From Methylobacterium segetis (lineage in GTDB: Bacteria > Pseudomonadota > Alphaproteobacteria > Rhizobiales > Beijerinckiaceae), in the NCBI RefSeq assembly GCF_004348265.1, contig NZ_SMNT01000026.1, positions 1-51,264 on the forward strand: a stretch of 51,264 nt of DNA, read 5' to 3'. The notes under the pieces are model-generated. The model ran no database searches, was not told where the DNA came from, and saw nothing but the letters and a program-made list of their open reading frames with translations. Of the stretch, positions 16,890 to 26,314 are shown piece by piece (positions within the stretch are counted from its first letter, which is position 1; each line of letters opens with the position of its first letter). The position numbers and the translations under genes are program-made.

Positions 16890-18037
16890 GTCGGCAGGTC
16901 CTCGACCAGCATCTTCCGCCCGACCAGATCGAGCCGAAGGCGCCCGCGGCGCTTCTCCCGCAAGAAACGAAACGCTTCGTTACCGGCGAGAATGGCCTCT
17001 TCCCAAAGCCAGAGCGGGCAGGCCTCGACCTCGTAGCCGCGCACGAATTGCCTCACCGATTTCAGGAAGGCGAAGCCCAGGTCGCCCGGGCGCTGTCCTT
17101 CGAAGAAGCCGAGCTGCTTCGCCTCACCGAAGACGAACGTCGCCACGCCCTCCTCGATCAGGATCGCGCGCGCTCCGTCCTGCCCCTCGTCGACGCGGGC
17201 CTCGCTTTTCCTCTTCAGGCGGAACAGCGCGCGCGTCACCGGCGACCAGCCGAGGACGGCGGCGTAGGCATAGTGGAAGGCGTCGTGGAACCGGTAATCG
17301 TCCGGCTTCATGATGTTGTCGGTCAGGCGGTCGCCGATGAAGATGCCGTTGCATCGCTGCACGACGTACCGCCTGTCGTTCCCGCCGGTGCGCTCGAAGA
17401 TGTCGATGGTCAACGCGCGGGGCAGGCGCTCTTCGTCCGGGAACGCCTCGTCGAACAGCGGCGGGGCGACGCGCGTCGCCGGCCAACGGTCCTCGGCCTT
17501 CGCGAGGTTGCGCATGGCGGCCTGCTCCAGGGTGACGCCGGCCTCGTTCGCGGCCGCGACGAGAAGGCCGAACACTGCGGAGAGACGCTCCAGGAGGTCC
17601 GGGCTTCCCGCGAGGTCGCCCCGCGCCCCCAGCGCGGCCAGCCGGCCGACGGCCCCGGCCAACTGTAGCAGGGTGTGCTCGAAGGCGACGGTCGGGACGT
17701 GCAAAGGCAAGGCACGCTGTGGCTGCACGTCCGCGAAGGTCGGCTCGGGTCCGCCGGCGAGGTCCCGGCCGGCGAGATCCCCCAAGCGCAGCCCGGCGTG
17801 ATCGGCGATCACCGCCAGGTACCAGAGCGCGTCGCCCATCTCCTCGACGACGCTCGCCTCGTAGCCAAGATAGGACCGCGCGTCGCGCTGCTTCTTCTTG
17901 GTCTCGCTCAGCAGGCTGCCCGTCTCGCCGAAAAGGCCGAGCACGGCCAGGTCGAGGCCGGTGCCCTTCCCTCGCGTCCGGTCCGTCCGGACCGCCCCGG
18001 CTTGATAACCGTTCAGGCTAAGCGGCGCCGTATCCAT
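16886..18037 (-). CDS. MazG-like nucleotide pyrophosphohydrolase with C-terminal HD-like domain
   Basis: A 383-residue two-domain protein. Residues 25-85 hold the MazG fold with metal-binding acids (GLFGETGSL about 35-42, and EEMGD 65-69), which hydrolyses dNTPs or modified nucleotides to monophosphates. Residues 190-383 match the MazG C-terminal type of domain, with a possible metal site FHDAFHYA (about 270) and an acidic EEG near 308. It is the first gene of a two-gene unit with the glycosylase-like protein. The pair suggests control of unusual nucleotides, for instance keeping modified dNTPs out of DNA or attacking phages that use them. It is divergent from the TIR-like gene, 204 bases away. 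Confidence 0.75.
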   Translation of the reverse strand: MDTAPLSLNGYQAGAVRTDRTRGKGTGLDLAVLGLFGETGSLLSETKKKQRDARSYLGYEASVVEEMGDALWYLAVIADHAGLRLGDLAGRDLAGGPEPTFADVQPQRALPLHVPTVAFEHTLLQLAGAVGRLAALGARGDLAGSPDLLERLSAVFGLLVAAANEAGVTLEQAAMRNLAKAEDRWPATRVAPPLFDEAFPDEERLPRALTIDIFERTGGNDRRYVVQRCNGIFIGDRLTDNIMKPDDYRFHDAFHYAYAAVLGWSPVTRALFRLKRKSEARVDEGQDGARAILIEEGVATFVFGEAKQLGFFEGQRPGDLGFAFLKSVRQFVRGYEVEACPLWLWEEAILAGNEAFRFLREKRRGRLRLDLVGRKMLVEDLPT

Positions 18038-18241
18038 GTCCCCTCCCCGCTCCAGGTTGGCCTATCCTCAGGTTGCCATCGTCGGACCTTTCCGGCGCTC
18101 AGTCCAGGGTTGCCTGTACCCACACACGCGGCGAACGCACCCTTGCCATACCGACCGCGGCTGACCACCTAAGCTTTACTGAGCCAGGCTCCCGGGCGGA
18201 ATGCGCGACGGAAGGACCTGGGCACCGGGGAGAAGCCGCAC
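18038..18241. promoter_or_regulatory. Divergent promoter region between MazG-like and TIR-like genes
   Basis: A 204-base region that must drive both the leftward MazG/glycosylase genes and the rightward TIR-like/Nmad2 genes. It holds three related GGTTGCC/GGTTGGCC words in the same direction (18055, 18071, 18108), which may bind a common regulator. No clear -35/-10 pair was identified. Confidence 0.3.
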
Positions 18242-18769
18242 ATGCCGAAGGTTTGCGTGCTCGGTCCTGTCGACGACGAGGAACGCACGGCCCTGCTCAA
18301 GCTCTTGGCCGAGGCGGGCTGCGAGGTCGTGGACGAGGAGGTCGCCGCCGTCGAGCCCGACGAAGGGGACGACGACGAGGAGGAAGACGGCGAGCACGTC
18401 GAGGATCCCGTTGCACCGGAAGACGACGAGCCCGCGCCCGCCGATGACGAGGCCCCGGCCGGTCACGCCGAGACGCCGGACGAGGACTTGGGGGTGATCG
18501 TGCTGTCTCCCGATTGCCTCGCGGACGAGGAGCTGGGGCGCGTGATGCAGCGGGCCGCCGCCCAGGGTCGTCGCGTGATCGGGATCTGGCCTCCTGGAAC
18601 CCAGGACGAAACGCTGCCGCGCGCTTTCGAGGATTACGGCGGGGATACCGTTCCCTGGGATGCGGGCAGCCTGCGGGGCGCCCTACCGCGGAGGAACGCG
18701 AAGCCCGAGTGGTTGAAGCCCGACGCCCAGCCGCGGGCGGAGCGCCAGACCAAGCGGAACAAGTGCTGA
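18242..18769 (+). CDS. Acidic-linker protein with TIR-like C-terminal fold
   Basis: A 175-residue protein of unusual make-up. A first beta-alpha-beta unit (MPKVCVLGPVDDEERTALLK) is followed by a very acidic, Pro-rich linker (about 35-80, mostly Asp/Glu). Then comes a second Rossmann-like part: VIVLSPDCLADEELGRVMQ, then RRVIGIWPPG, ending in a basic tail (PRAERQTKRNKC). The order of strands and the VIVLSP...GIW pattern resemble TIR or nucleoside-deoxyribosyltransferase-like folds split by an inserted linker. No certain catalytic Glu is visible. It is followed by the Nmad2-like gene after seven bases, so they are co-transcribed. Its function is unknown; a signalling or effector role in defence is inference. 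Confidence 0.5.
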   Translation: MPKVCVLGPVDDEERTALLKLLAEAGCEVVDEEVAAVEPDEGDDDEEEDGEHVEDPVAPEDDEPAPADDEAPAGHAETPDEDLGVIVLSPDCLADEELGRVMQRAAAQGRRVIGIWPPGTQDETLPRAFEDYGGDTVPWDAGSLRGALPRRNAKPEWLKPDAQPRAERQTKRNKC

Positions 18770-18776
18770 GGCCGGC

Positions 18777-19370
18777 GTGCGCGTCCACTCCTACGTGATC
18801 GACCACGACCTCGGGTTCGCGCCCAATCCGTTCCACCGGGTGTGCACGCTGAGCGCGTGCAAACCGCTGATCCGGCAGCACGCGAGCGTCGGGGACTTCG
18901 TGGTCGGGACCGGCTCGATTCCGAACGGGATCAAGGACCGTGTCGTCTACTGGATGCGGATCGACGAGATCCTCACCTTCGACCGGTACTGGGACGACGC
19001 TCGCTTCGGCGCCAAGCGACCCGTGATGTCCGGCAGCCGCATGCAGATCTACGGCGACAACATCTATCGACGCTCGGCCGACGGCACCTTCGTCCAGGCC
19101 GATTCCTTCCATAGCGAGCCGGGGGGCGTCACCAGCCTGCCGAACCTGGTGCGCGACACCGGTCGGACGGACCGGGTGCTTCTCGGGCGCGAATACGCCT
19201 ACTGGGGCGGGTCGGGCCCGCTGGTCCCTCAGGAACTGCGCGATCTCGTGCACAGCACGCAGGGCCATCGAAACCAGTTCGCGCCCGAGCGGGTGAGCGC
19301 CTTCGTGACATGGCTCCGCGGCATGCCGGGCCGCGGCTTCCTGGGTCGCCCGGCGAACTGGCCAGCCTGA
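18777..19370 (+). CDS. Nmad2-like (nucleotide modification associated domain 2) protein
   Basis: A 197-residue protein that matches the Nmad2 pattern: HSYVIDHDLGFAPNPF at the N-terminus, then CTLSACKP with paired cysteines, a GDFVVGTGS strand and VYWMRIDEIL. Nmad domains occur in loci for DNA modification and phage conflict and are thought to bind or process modified nucleotides; their reaction is not established. The GTG start was chosen because it directly opens the conserved first strand and follows the upstream stop by seven bases. Together with the divergent MazG and glycosylase genes it gives the block a strong modified-nucleotide theme. Confidence 0.72.
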   Translation: MRVHSYVIDHDLGFAPNPFHRVCTLSACKPLIRQHASVGDFVVGTGSIPNGIKDRVVYWMRIDEILTFDRYWDDARFGAKRPVMSGSRMQIYGDNIYRRSADGTFVQADSFHSEPGGVTSLPNLVRDTGRTDRVLLGREYAYWGGSGPLVPQELRDLVHSTQGHRNQFAPERVSAFVTWLRGMPGRGFLGRPANWPA

Positions 19371-19849
19371 GAGCCGAGCGCCCCGGCGGCCCCACCGCCG
19401 GCGAGGACGGCCGGCGAACCCGGCCACGAGGCCATGGGCGTGGCCCGCGGCAAGGTGGCCTCACCCCGGTCCTTCGGCGACATCGACGCCGCGCGCCGGC
19501 TGCCCCCGACGGGCGGCTCGGAAGGCGCGGCGCCTGCCGGAATGAGCCTGGCTCAGAAGCCTCTACCGCCGAGTTGTCCCGTGCGATGCCCAGGGGCTTT
19601 CGAGTAGGGGCGACGGGCGGAGACCTTTCATCCGGGCCGGTCGGAAGCCCGGGCGGACAGCCGCTCGTGGCACCCGATCTGGCCTCGATCCGTCGAGCCA
19701 CGGTGGCGGCACGCGATCAGAGACAGGGCGTTCCCAAAGGCGATGAATGACGGCGGCACGCATCGGGCTACGCCGTCCCGCCGCTTGGGTGCCATCTCAT
19801 TCGGTCCGGGCAGCCTGGGTGATGCCGATCCATGAGCGCGGCTGCGCAG
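19371..19849. other. No gene seen between Nmad2-like gene and transposon end copy 3
   Basis: About 480 bases of GC-rich DNA. Open frames exist on both strands but none has a ribosome site or plausible protein composition. A single GAGTTGTCCCG word (19572) recalls the transposon-end motif but has no partner sites. Confidence 0.4.
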
Positions 19850-19945
19850 GACACACTCTCATGAAAGCTTGTCCCGTTTTCGGCTCCGCGACAGCGCCGC
19901 TCTCAACACAGCTTGTCCCGATTTGCCCGGGACCTTGTCACGCCG
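19850..19945 (+). repeat. Tn7/Tn5053-like transposon end, copy 3
   Basis: The ladder recurs as AAAGCTTGTCCCGTTTTC (19864), CAGCTTGTCCCGATTTG (19909) and CCTTGTCACG (19933), with spacings of 44 and 22 bases and the same orientation as copies 1 and 2. It faces the transposition operon that ends at 20842 and is the best candidate for the far end of the element encoding tniQ-tniB-tniA-tnsA. Confidence 0.6.
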
Positions 19946-19987
19946 CGATGCGGACGCCCTGATCCGACCGCTCACGAGGTCGTCCGG

Positions 19988-20673
<686 letters not shown>

Positions 20674-20841
20674 GGTCGCGGCGATGATCCGATCTGTTCA
20701 CGTCCACTGGAAGGCGACGGGGTCCCCGAACCAAGACGGCGTCACATCCTTCCTCGGTCGACGCCCCGCGCAGATCCTCATCGCCCCGCTCATGGCTTTG
20801 CGCCGACGGCGCTCGCGCGGCACGGCGGTCCCGGCTTGCTC

Positions 20842-22701
20842 CTAGGGTCGCGGCGCGTGGGTCCTGGCGATGCGGCGCCGAAGGTCCGTCGGGACATCCA
20901 TCCGGCGCCATACCGTCGTGGTCTTTCGGCCCGTGATCGCGAAGGCTGGCCCGACGCCGGCCCGATCCAAGGCTTCCCGCACCCACCGCGCGCCGGATCC
21001 CATCTCCCTGGCGAGCGCACCCGTGGTGGCGTACTCGGCCTCGTAAGCCGCGAGCGCATCGTCCCTGACGAGGATCTCCCCGCACGGCATCGCTGTCCCC
21101 GCCATGAGGCCTGCCCGGACGATCAGGCCGACGCTGTCCGTCGGGACCGTGAGCCGCCGGCCGACCTCTTCGAGGGTGAGACCCCCACCTTCGCGCGAAC
21201 GCCGCGCGACCCTGATGTCCTCCGGGTCGACCAGGAAGCCCGCGAGGCCGGGTACGTCCCGCAGGACCGCCCTGACCCGAAGCTGGCCGGCCAGGATCAT
21301 GTCGCAGGTGCCGCGCACGCCGTCGACCTTGCCGTGCTGGCTGGCTCGCGCGAGCGGAAGGAGGCCGGCGGGCATGGCCCCGACGGTCGGCGCCGAGCCA
21401 CGGATCCGGGATAGCACGGCGGCCACGGCATCCCGGTCGAAGACGTCGGCCTTGATGCCGGCGCGCGCGTGGATCTCGGCGGGCGGGACGATCCGCGCCG
21501 CGACCAACATACGCGTCTGGCGCTTCGCCAGCCCGAGCGCCGCCGGCAGATTTTCCGCGCGGAGCGCGCGGTCGAGGATCGCCCGGATCTGGGCGGCGGT
21601 CTCGCGGGCGATGCCGATGGGCGTACCCCTCCTCGTCCGTTGCGGCCAGGCGCCCAGGGCCTTGACGTAGCCGGCGATGAACTCCGGCCTTCGGCCGCAT
21701 TCCGCGGCGATGTCGGCGAGGCTGACCAACGGGACGTCGGTATGCCGGATCACCACCGAGGTCTTGTGAACCGGGCCCCGGCCGGCGTGATGCGCATAGA
21801 GGGCCGCCCGAACCGCATCCCCGCTCGCTCCCGCCGGCAGCCGCTTCGCCCAGAGATACAGATAGCCGTAGACCTGTTCGGCCCCCCAGGCGCCGAGGCC
21901 GACATGGTCGGCTCGGGCCATCCCGTCGAGCAGGGCGTCGAAGGCGTGCGGCCAGTCCCGGGCGGTGGCGAGACCGGCCGAGAACACCTCCGGATGGCGC
22001 TCCGCCGGAAATTTCGAGAGGGCCCCGTCGGCGCCCCCGAGCAGGGCGACGCCGAACCGCTCCATGGCGTCGCAGGCCTCGGCGAGCGTCAGGCCGTCGA
22101 GGAGGGGCACGCTGGTCCGGGCCATGCCGCCGAGGCGGCCGACCACGTAGGCGTCCGCCAGCGTCGTCGCGGGCGGGACCCTGGCGCCGTCGCAGGCGAG
22201 AAGGGAATGGCCGTTCCTGCAACGGGTCAGCGAGCCGGCTTCCCAGGTGACGCCCGTCCGGCAAATCGGGCAGGACCCCTCCAGGCGGACATGATGGAGG
22301 GGACAGGTGCCGACGGCGGCCACGTCCCACCAGAAGCGCCGGTGGATGTTCCAGTGCGCGTGTCGTCCCGACGGCGTCCTGCGAAGGTCGTCCTGCCAAC
22401 AGCAGGGACACCACCGCCGCACGTTCGTCGTCCAATCGTCCCGGTGGACCACCTCGTCCGCGATCACGACCTTTTTCTTGGTGATCTCGGTGGGCGTCCA
22501 ACCCCGGAACGCGTCCTCGCCACGGCCGAGCCGATCCGCGAGGGGGCCGGCGGCGCGGCCCTGCAGGATGTCGCTCATGGAATGGCCCGCGGTCCTGAGG
22601 CGTTCGCGGCTCCACGGCTCGCCGTTGACGTCGAAGGCGCGCAGCAGGTGCGCCGCGGCGGATTCCCCGTCGATGACGGGCGGGATGATGGTCAGCCGCA
22701 T
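20842..22701 (-). CDS. tniQ: TniQ/TnsD-family target-selection protein
   Basis: A 619-residue protein that by family choice guides transposition to a target site. The N-terminal TniQ domain has its zinc-finger residues: CPCC (98-101), CPLHH (133-137), CPIC (144-147) and CRNGH (161-165). The middle and C-terminal parts contain several predicted helix-turn-helix units (for example SLADIAAECG and LTLEEVGRRL), as in larger TnsD-like proteins that read a specific DNA sequence. It starts ten bases after the tniB stop, the last gene of the operon. Its length suggests sequence-specific targeting; shorter TniQ proteins act at recombination (res) sites. Confidence 0.88.
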   Translation of the reverse strand: MRLTIIPPVIDGESAAAHLLRAFDVNGEPWSRERLRTAGHSMSDILQGRAAGPLADRLGRGEDAFRGWTPTEITKKKVVIADEVVHRDDWTTNVRRWCPCCWQDDLRRTPSGRHAHWNIHRRFWWDVAAVGTCPLHHVRLEGSCPICRTGVTWEAGSLTRCRNGHSLLACDGARVPPATTLADAYVVGRLGGMARTSVPLLDGLTLAEACDAMERFGVALLGGADGALSKFPAERHPEVFSAGLATARDWPHAFDALLDGMARADHVGLGAWGAEQVYGYLYLWAKRLPAGASGDAVRAALYAHHAGRGPVHKTSVVIRHTDVPLVSLADIAAECGRRPEFIAGYVKALGAWPQRTRRGTPIGIARETAAQIRAILDRALRAENLPAALGLAKRQTRMLVAARIVPPAEIHARAGIKADVFDRDAVAAVLSRIRGSAPTVGAMPAGLLPLARASQHGKVDGVRGTCDMILAGQLRVRAVLRDVPGLAGFLVDPEDIRVARRSREGGGLTLEEVGRRLTVPTDSVGLIVRAGLMAGTAMPCGEILVRDDALAAYEAEYATTGALAREMGSGARWVREALDRAGVGPAFAITGRKTTTVWRRMDVPTDLRRRIARTHAPRP

Positions 22702-22711
22702 CGGTTTCCCC

Positions 22712-23839
22712 CTACGCGTCGTCGGCTTGCGTCTCGACCCCGGCCTCGGCGGTCCCCGTCAGGCGCGTGAGCCTCTCGAACTCGATCTCCTTCATCTTCG
22801 GCAGGGTCGAGATGTCGACCACCAGGAACGGGTTCCTGCGCGGACCGAGCTCGAAGATCTCCTCGAAGACGAAGCCGAGGTGGTCGACCTGCCCGATGCT
22901 CGGCTTGCCCGATTGGATGGCGCGGAAGGCCGCCTTCTTGACGAGGTGCATCATGCGACCGGTGTAGCCGTTCGAAGCCTTGAGCATGCGCTGAACCATG
23001 TCGTGCTCCGACAGGCCGCACGCGGCCGGGAAGCCGAGCCTTGCCTCGACCAGCGACAGGAATTTCGTGGCCTTCTTCACGCAGGCTTCCGAGTGACCCA
23101 GGGGCTTGATCGGCTTGAAGACGCAGCGCCGGAGGAGCTGGAAATCCTCCTTCAGCACCTTCTTGAGCCAGGGCATGCCCGAGAGCACGAGGGAGACGGG
23201 GCGCAACTCCGCACCGGGCGGCCGAAGCGGGTCGTCCGGATCCGGGATGACGAGGTTCTTCAGCGTCTCGACCAGGGTGCGCCGCTCGTCACCGGTGCGT
23301 CCGCGGAAGGCATGGTGGAATTCGTCGATCATGATGATGGAGACGAGTTGGGCGTGCATCTGGTGGCGCACCCGGGTCCAGATATCGTGCTCCTTCAGGT
23401 TGGCGCTGAGCTCCTTCTCCGTCATGGCGAGGTACAGCGCGAGACCCAGCGTCTTCAGCGTGCAGGGGCTCGGCGCCTTGATGTAGACCAGCGGCCGCAC
23501 GGGGCCGAACTCGTCGCGGAACGGCACGAGCGCCGGGCGGAGCTGTAACCGGGCGAGCAGATGCGACTTCCCGGCCCCGGAAGCGGCCGGGATGACGAGG
23601 CACTGTCCCTCGACATCGTCGCCGAGGTCCTTGAGCATCTCGTCGAAGCGCGCGACGGTCTTGATCACGACGTCGGTGTTAACGTGGATGGTGTCGACGC
23701 GTCGCTTCCAGGCCCGCCGTTCGAGGTCTTGCGGGCTCAAGCGGGTCGCGAACCGCTCACGGCGGACCGGGGCGGCCTGGGGGCCGGGAAGGATGGTGAC
23801 GTCGGGGCGGAAGATCTCCCCGTCCTGGCTTTGCGGCAT
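22712..23839 (-). CDS. tniB: TniB/TnsC-family AAA+ ATPase
   Basis: A 375-residue AAA+ regulator that links target selection to the transposase. Walker A is GAGKSH (88-93) and Walker B IIMIDEFHH (168-176). A sensor-type SGMPW follows near residue 235. The ATG at 23839 was chosen because GAGGG precedes it and it lies ten bases after the tniA stop; an upstream in-frame ATG at 23902 would overlap tniA. TniB/TnsC proteins form filaments on DNA and mark the insertion site, a role assumed here from family. Confidence 0.9.
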   Translation of the reverse strand: MPQSQDGEIFRPDVTILPGPQAAPVRRERFATRLSPQDLERRAWKRRVDTIHVNTDVVIKTVARFDEMLKDLGDDVEGQCLVIPAASGAGKSHLLARLQLRPALVPFRDEFGPVRPLVYIKAPSPCTLKTLGLALYLAMTEKELSANLKEHDIWTRVRHQMHAQLVSIIMIDEFHHAFRGRTGDERRTLVETLKNLVIPDPDDPLRPPGAELRPVSLVLSGMPWLKKVLKEDFQLLRRCVFKPIKPLGHSEACVKKATKFLSLVEARLGFPAACGLSEHDMVQRMLKASNGYTGRMMHLVKKAAFRAIQSGKPSIGQVDHLGFVFEEIFELGPRRNPFLVVDISTLPKMKEIEFERLTRLTGTAEAGVETQADDA

Positions 23840-23849
23840 GCGATGGCCC

Positions 23850-26090
23850 TCACTCGGCAGTCCAGTTGTCGGGATCGTCGGGGTCGAACTCGGCGCCGAC
23901 ATCCGCCGTCACGCTCCGCGGATCGGCCTCGGCGGCGACGGGCCTCGGACCGGCCGGCCGGGCCGCCGGCGCGGCGTCCTGCGGGGCTTCCTGCGGGGCG
24001 CTGGCCGGGCGCGGGGCGGTCTTGCGGCCACCCTGCCCGACCCGGGGCGCGGGTGCCGCGTCGGCCGCGGCCGGCGGCGCGGCCTTCCGCGGGCGTCGGG
24101 TCCGCAGCCGCTCTTCCTCGTGGGCGCCCTCGTCCGCGACGTCCCAGGCGACCTCGAACATCGGGTCGTCGGCGTGGTCGCGGACCCAGTCGACGTCGGC
24201 GCTCGCCAGGCGCTTCGGCTTGACGCCGGCCTTGCGGCATTCGGCGCGCAGCAGCTCCATCGCGCGGACGAGCGTCGCGCGAGCGACGCGCTGGCCTTCC
24301 TGCGTCATCCGACGCGCCGTGCGGACCACGTCTCGCCACTCCGCCAGGGACGTCCCGTCGGCCAACCCGTCCTCGCAGGGGACCTTGATCCAACCGGCCT
24401 CCTCGTCCACCAGGACGAGGAGGTGGCCGAGATCGGACGCTTCGGCCTTGACAAGGAATTCGTCGCCGAAGTGGAAGCCCTTCCTGCGACGGACGCCCTT
24501 CAGTTCGTCGGACTGGTAGGTGAGGCCGAGGAAGGTGATCCCGTTCCGCTGGATGGTCCGCGGGACCACCAGGGCGATGAGCGGGTCGAGGTCGTCGGCC
24601 GACGGCGGCAGGCGCGTGCCATAGCCCGCCAGGTCCTGCCAGCGCAGCAGGGGCGTTCGTCCGAGCAGCCCGCCATGCTTGCGGTTGTGGTAGATGTCGA
24701 CGACCCAGATCGTGAAGAACTCGACGAGTTGGGCCAGGGTCAGGGCGGCCTGCCCGACGCTGTCGTAGTCGCCGCGCTCGCGCACGTCGCGGAAGGTCCG
24801 TCCGGGAAGGTAGGCGCAGAAGTCGCGCGCGATGGTGCCGAGGGCGCGCTCGACCTTGCCCTTCAGGTGGGGCTTGCGCCGGGGCATGTAGCGGAGCTCG
24901 AACCGCAGCTGCCCGGCGGCCGCCTTCATCGACCGGGAGTGGAATTCCGTCCCGTTATCGAGCTTGACCACCTCCGGCACGCCGAACACGGGCCACGCCG
25001 TGTCGACCCGGATGCCGGTCAGGTCCTTCGGCAGCACCGCCATGCGCAGGCAATGCATCACCGAAGTCCAGGAGGGACGCTCGTCACTGAGGTGGAATCC
25101 CACGATCATGCGGGTCGCGGCGCAGATCGCGACCGTGAGCCAGACCCGCCTCGTGCGCTTGTCCTTGCGGCGCCGGTCGCGCGCCGGCGTGCCGTCGCCC
25201 TCCAGGACCAGGACGTCGAGCGGCGTGTGGTCGACCTCGACGATTTCGAGCGGCCGCGTCGCCTGCGGGGCCTTCTTGACGTGCCGGAACGCCTGCTCCG
25301 CCGCCGCGGGGCCCTCGCGATGGTAGATCACGTCGAACTGGCTGACGTTCGCCTTCACCCAGCGCCGAATCGTCATTCCGTCAGGCACGTCGAAGGGCAC
25401 GGTGCGCGTCTTGTTCTCGCGCTCGATCCTGCCCTGGATGAAGACGATGACATGGCTCAGCGGCGGTCCGTTCCGGGTGAGCCAGTCCTCGCGCACGCGC
25501 TCCGCGATGATCATCTCGACCTCGGGATCGAGGCGGAAACCCGCCCGTCCCTTCAGGTCGTCCAGCGGGATCAGCGCCACGATGGACTTGCCGCCCTTGC
25601 GCCAGCGCCCGTACCAACCCTTCAGCGAGGAGCCGCTCACCCGTTCGAGCGGCACGTCGTCGGGATGGGAGCCCTCGTTCTCGATGGCCCGCTGCCGGCG
25701 CTCGGCCGCGACGAGCCTCGCGATATCGGCGTAGCCCTTCGGGACCTTCCTATGGGTCCGCTCGGCGAAGCACCGGTCGCAGGCCTGCACGTAGTCGAGG
25801 CGCATCAGCGCCGCGTCCTGCTGGCGAACGTCGAAGGTGTCGATGTTGCGCAGGAGGTTGTCCCTGACGCCTTGGGGGAGCCCGGCGGCGGTGTCCTCCA
25901 CCAGTTGGAGCCGCCTGGGCTCGCCGAAGTAGAGGTCGGCCAACTCGGCATGGGTCTTCGTGACCGTGACCGGCCTCGCCCCGAGGGTGCGCAGCGTGAC
26001 GCCGGCCTCGTCGCGCGAGAGCACCTTGTGGTAGACGCCCTCGACGATGACGAGCGCGTCCGCTTGGAGACGGATTTGGCAGGCGCCCAT
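23850..26090 (-). CDS. tniA: TniA/TnsB-family DDE transposase (intact)
   Basis: A 746-residue Mu/TnsB-type transposase that cuts and joins element ends. The N-terminal small beta domain (residues 8-62) is followed by winged-helix regions (about 100-270). The retroviral-integrase-type core has the full catalytic triad: D287 in EVDHT, D378 in VKLDNG and E414 in KGKVER. A Mu C-terminal beta barrel and a long Ala/Pro/Arg-rich tail (about 640-746) end the protein. The start is two bases after the stop of the small ORF upstream. It is followed by tniB. All family residues are intact, so it should be active. Confidence 0.92.
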   Translation of the reverse strand: MGACQIRLQADALVIVEGVYHKVLSRDEAGVTLRTLGARPVTVTKTHAELADLYFGEPRRLQLVEDTAAGLPQGVRDNLLRNIDTFDVRQQDAALMRLDYVQACDRCFAERTHRKVPKGYADIARLVAAERRQRAIENEGSHPDDVPLERVSGSSLKGWYGRWRKGGKSIVALIPLDDLKGRAGFRLDPEVEMIIAERVREDWLTRNGPPLSHVIVFIQGRIERENKTRTVPFDVPDGMTIRRWVKANVSQFDVIYHREGPAAAEQAFRHVKKAPQATRPLEIVEVDHTPLDVLVLEGDGTPARDRRRKDKRTRRVWLTVAICAATRMIVGFHLSDERPSWTSVMHCLRMAVLPKDLTGIRVDTAWPVFGVPEVVKLDNGTEFHSRSMKAAAGQLRFELRYMPRRKPHLKGKVERALGTIARDFCAYLPGRTFRDVRERGDYDSVGQAALTLAQLVEFFTIWVVDIYHNRKHGGLLGRTPLLRWQDLAGYGTRLPPSADDLDPLIALVVPRTIQRNGITFLGLTYQSDELKGVRRRKGFHFGDEFLVKAEASDLGHLLVLVDEEAGWIKVPCEDGLADGTSLAEWRDVVRTARRMTQEGQRVARATLVRAMELLRAECRKAGVKPKRLASADVDWVRDHADDPMFEVAWDVADEGAHEEERLRTRRPRKAAPPAAADAAPAPRVGQGGRKTAPRPASAPQEAPQDAAPAARPAGPRPVAAEADPRSVTADVGAEFDPDDPDNWTAE

Positions 26091-26092
26091 GG

Positions 26093-26314
26093 TCAGCGCA
26101 GCCCCCCGCATGCACCGGGTCCCGCCATGCGCACCCTCCCGCCGCGGTGGAGGTCCACCAGGACGGCGTCGCTCAGCACGACGGTCTCGGAACCGCCCGC
26201 GAGCCTGCGCAGGGCGAGGCCCGCCCGCTCGCGGGCGACGGAGGCGTAGGGGACGCCGTCGACGACGACGACCGCGCCGATGGGAAGGCGGAACTGCTGG
26301 TCGAGCCTGTTCAA
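26093..26314 (-). CDS. Stand-alone copy of the TniA N-terminal domain
   Basis: A 73-residue protein whose residues 11-62 (IGAVVVVDGVPYASVARER onward) align with residues 9-60 of TniA (ADALVIVEGVYHKVLSRDE onward): same length, same hydrophobic pattern, and shared DG/EG-V, R-x-x-AG-x-x-LR and L-x-D-L positions. It starts with TTG inside the TTGA that also stops tnsA, six bases after AGGAG. This coupling supports the unusual start. It ends two bases before tniA. It appears to be the missing front domain of the dead transposase encoded upstream of tnsA. It may bind element ends or modulate TniA; this is inference. Confidence 0.65.
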   Translation of the reverse strand: MNRLDQQFRLPIGAVVVVDGVPYASVARERAGLALRRLAGGSETVVLSDAVLVDLHRGGRVRMAGPGACGGLR

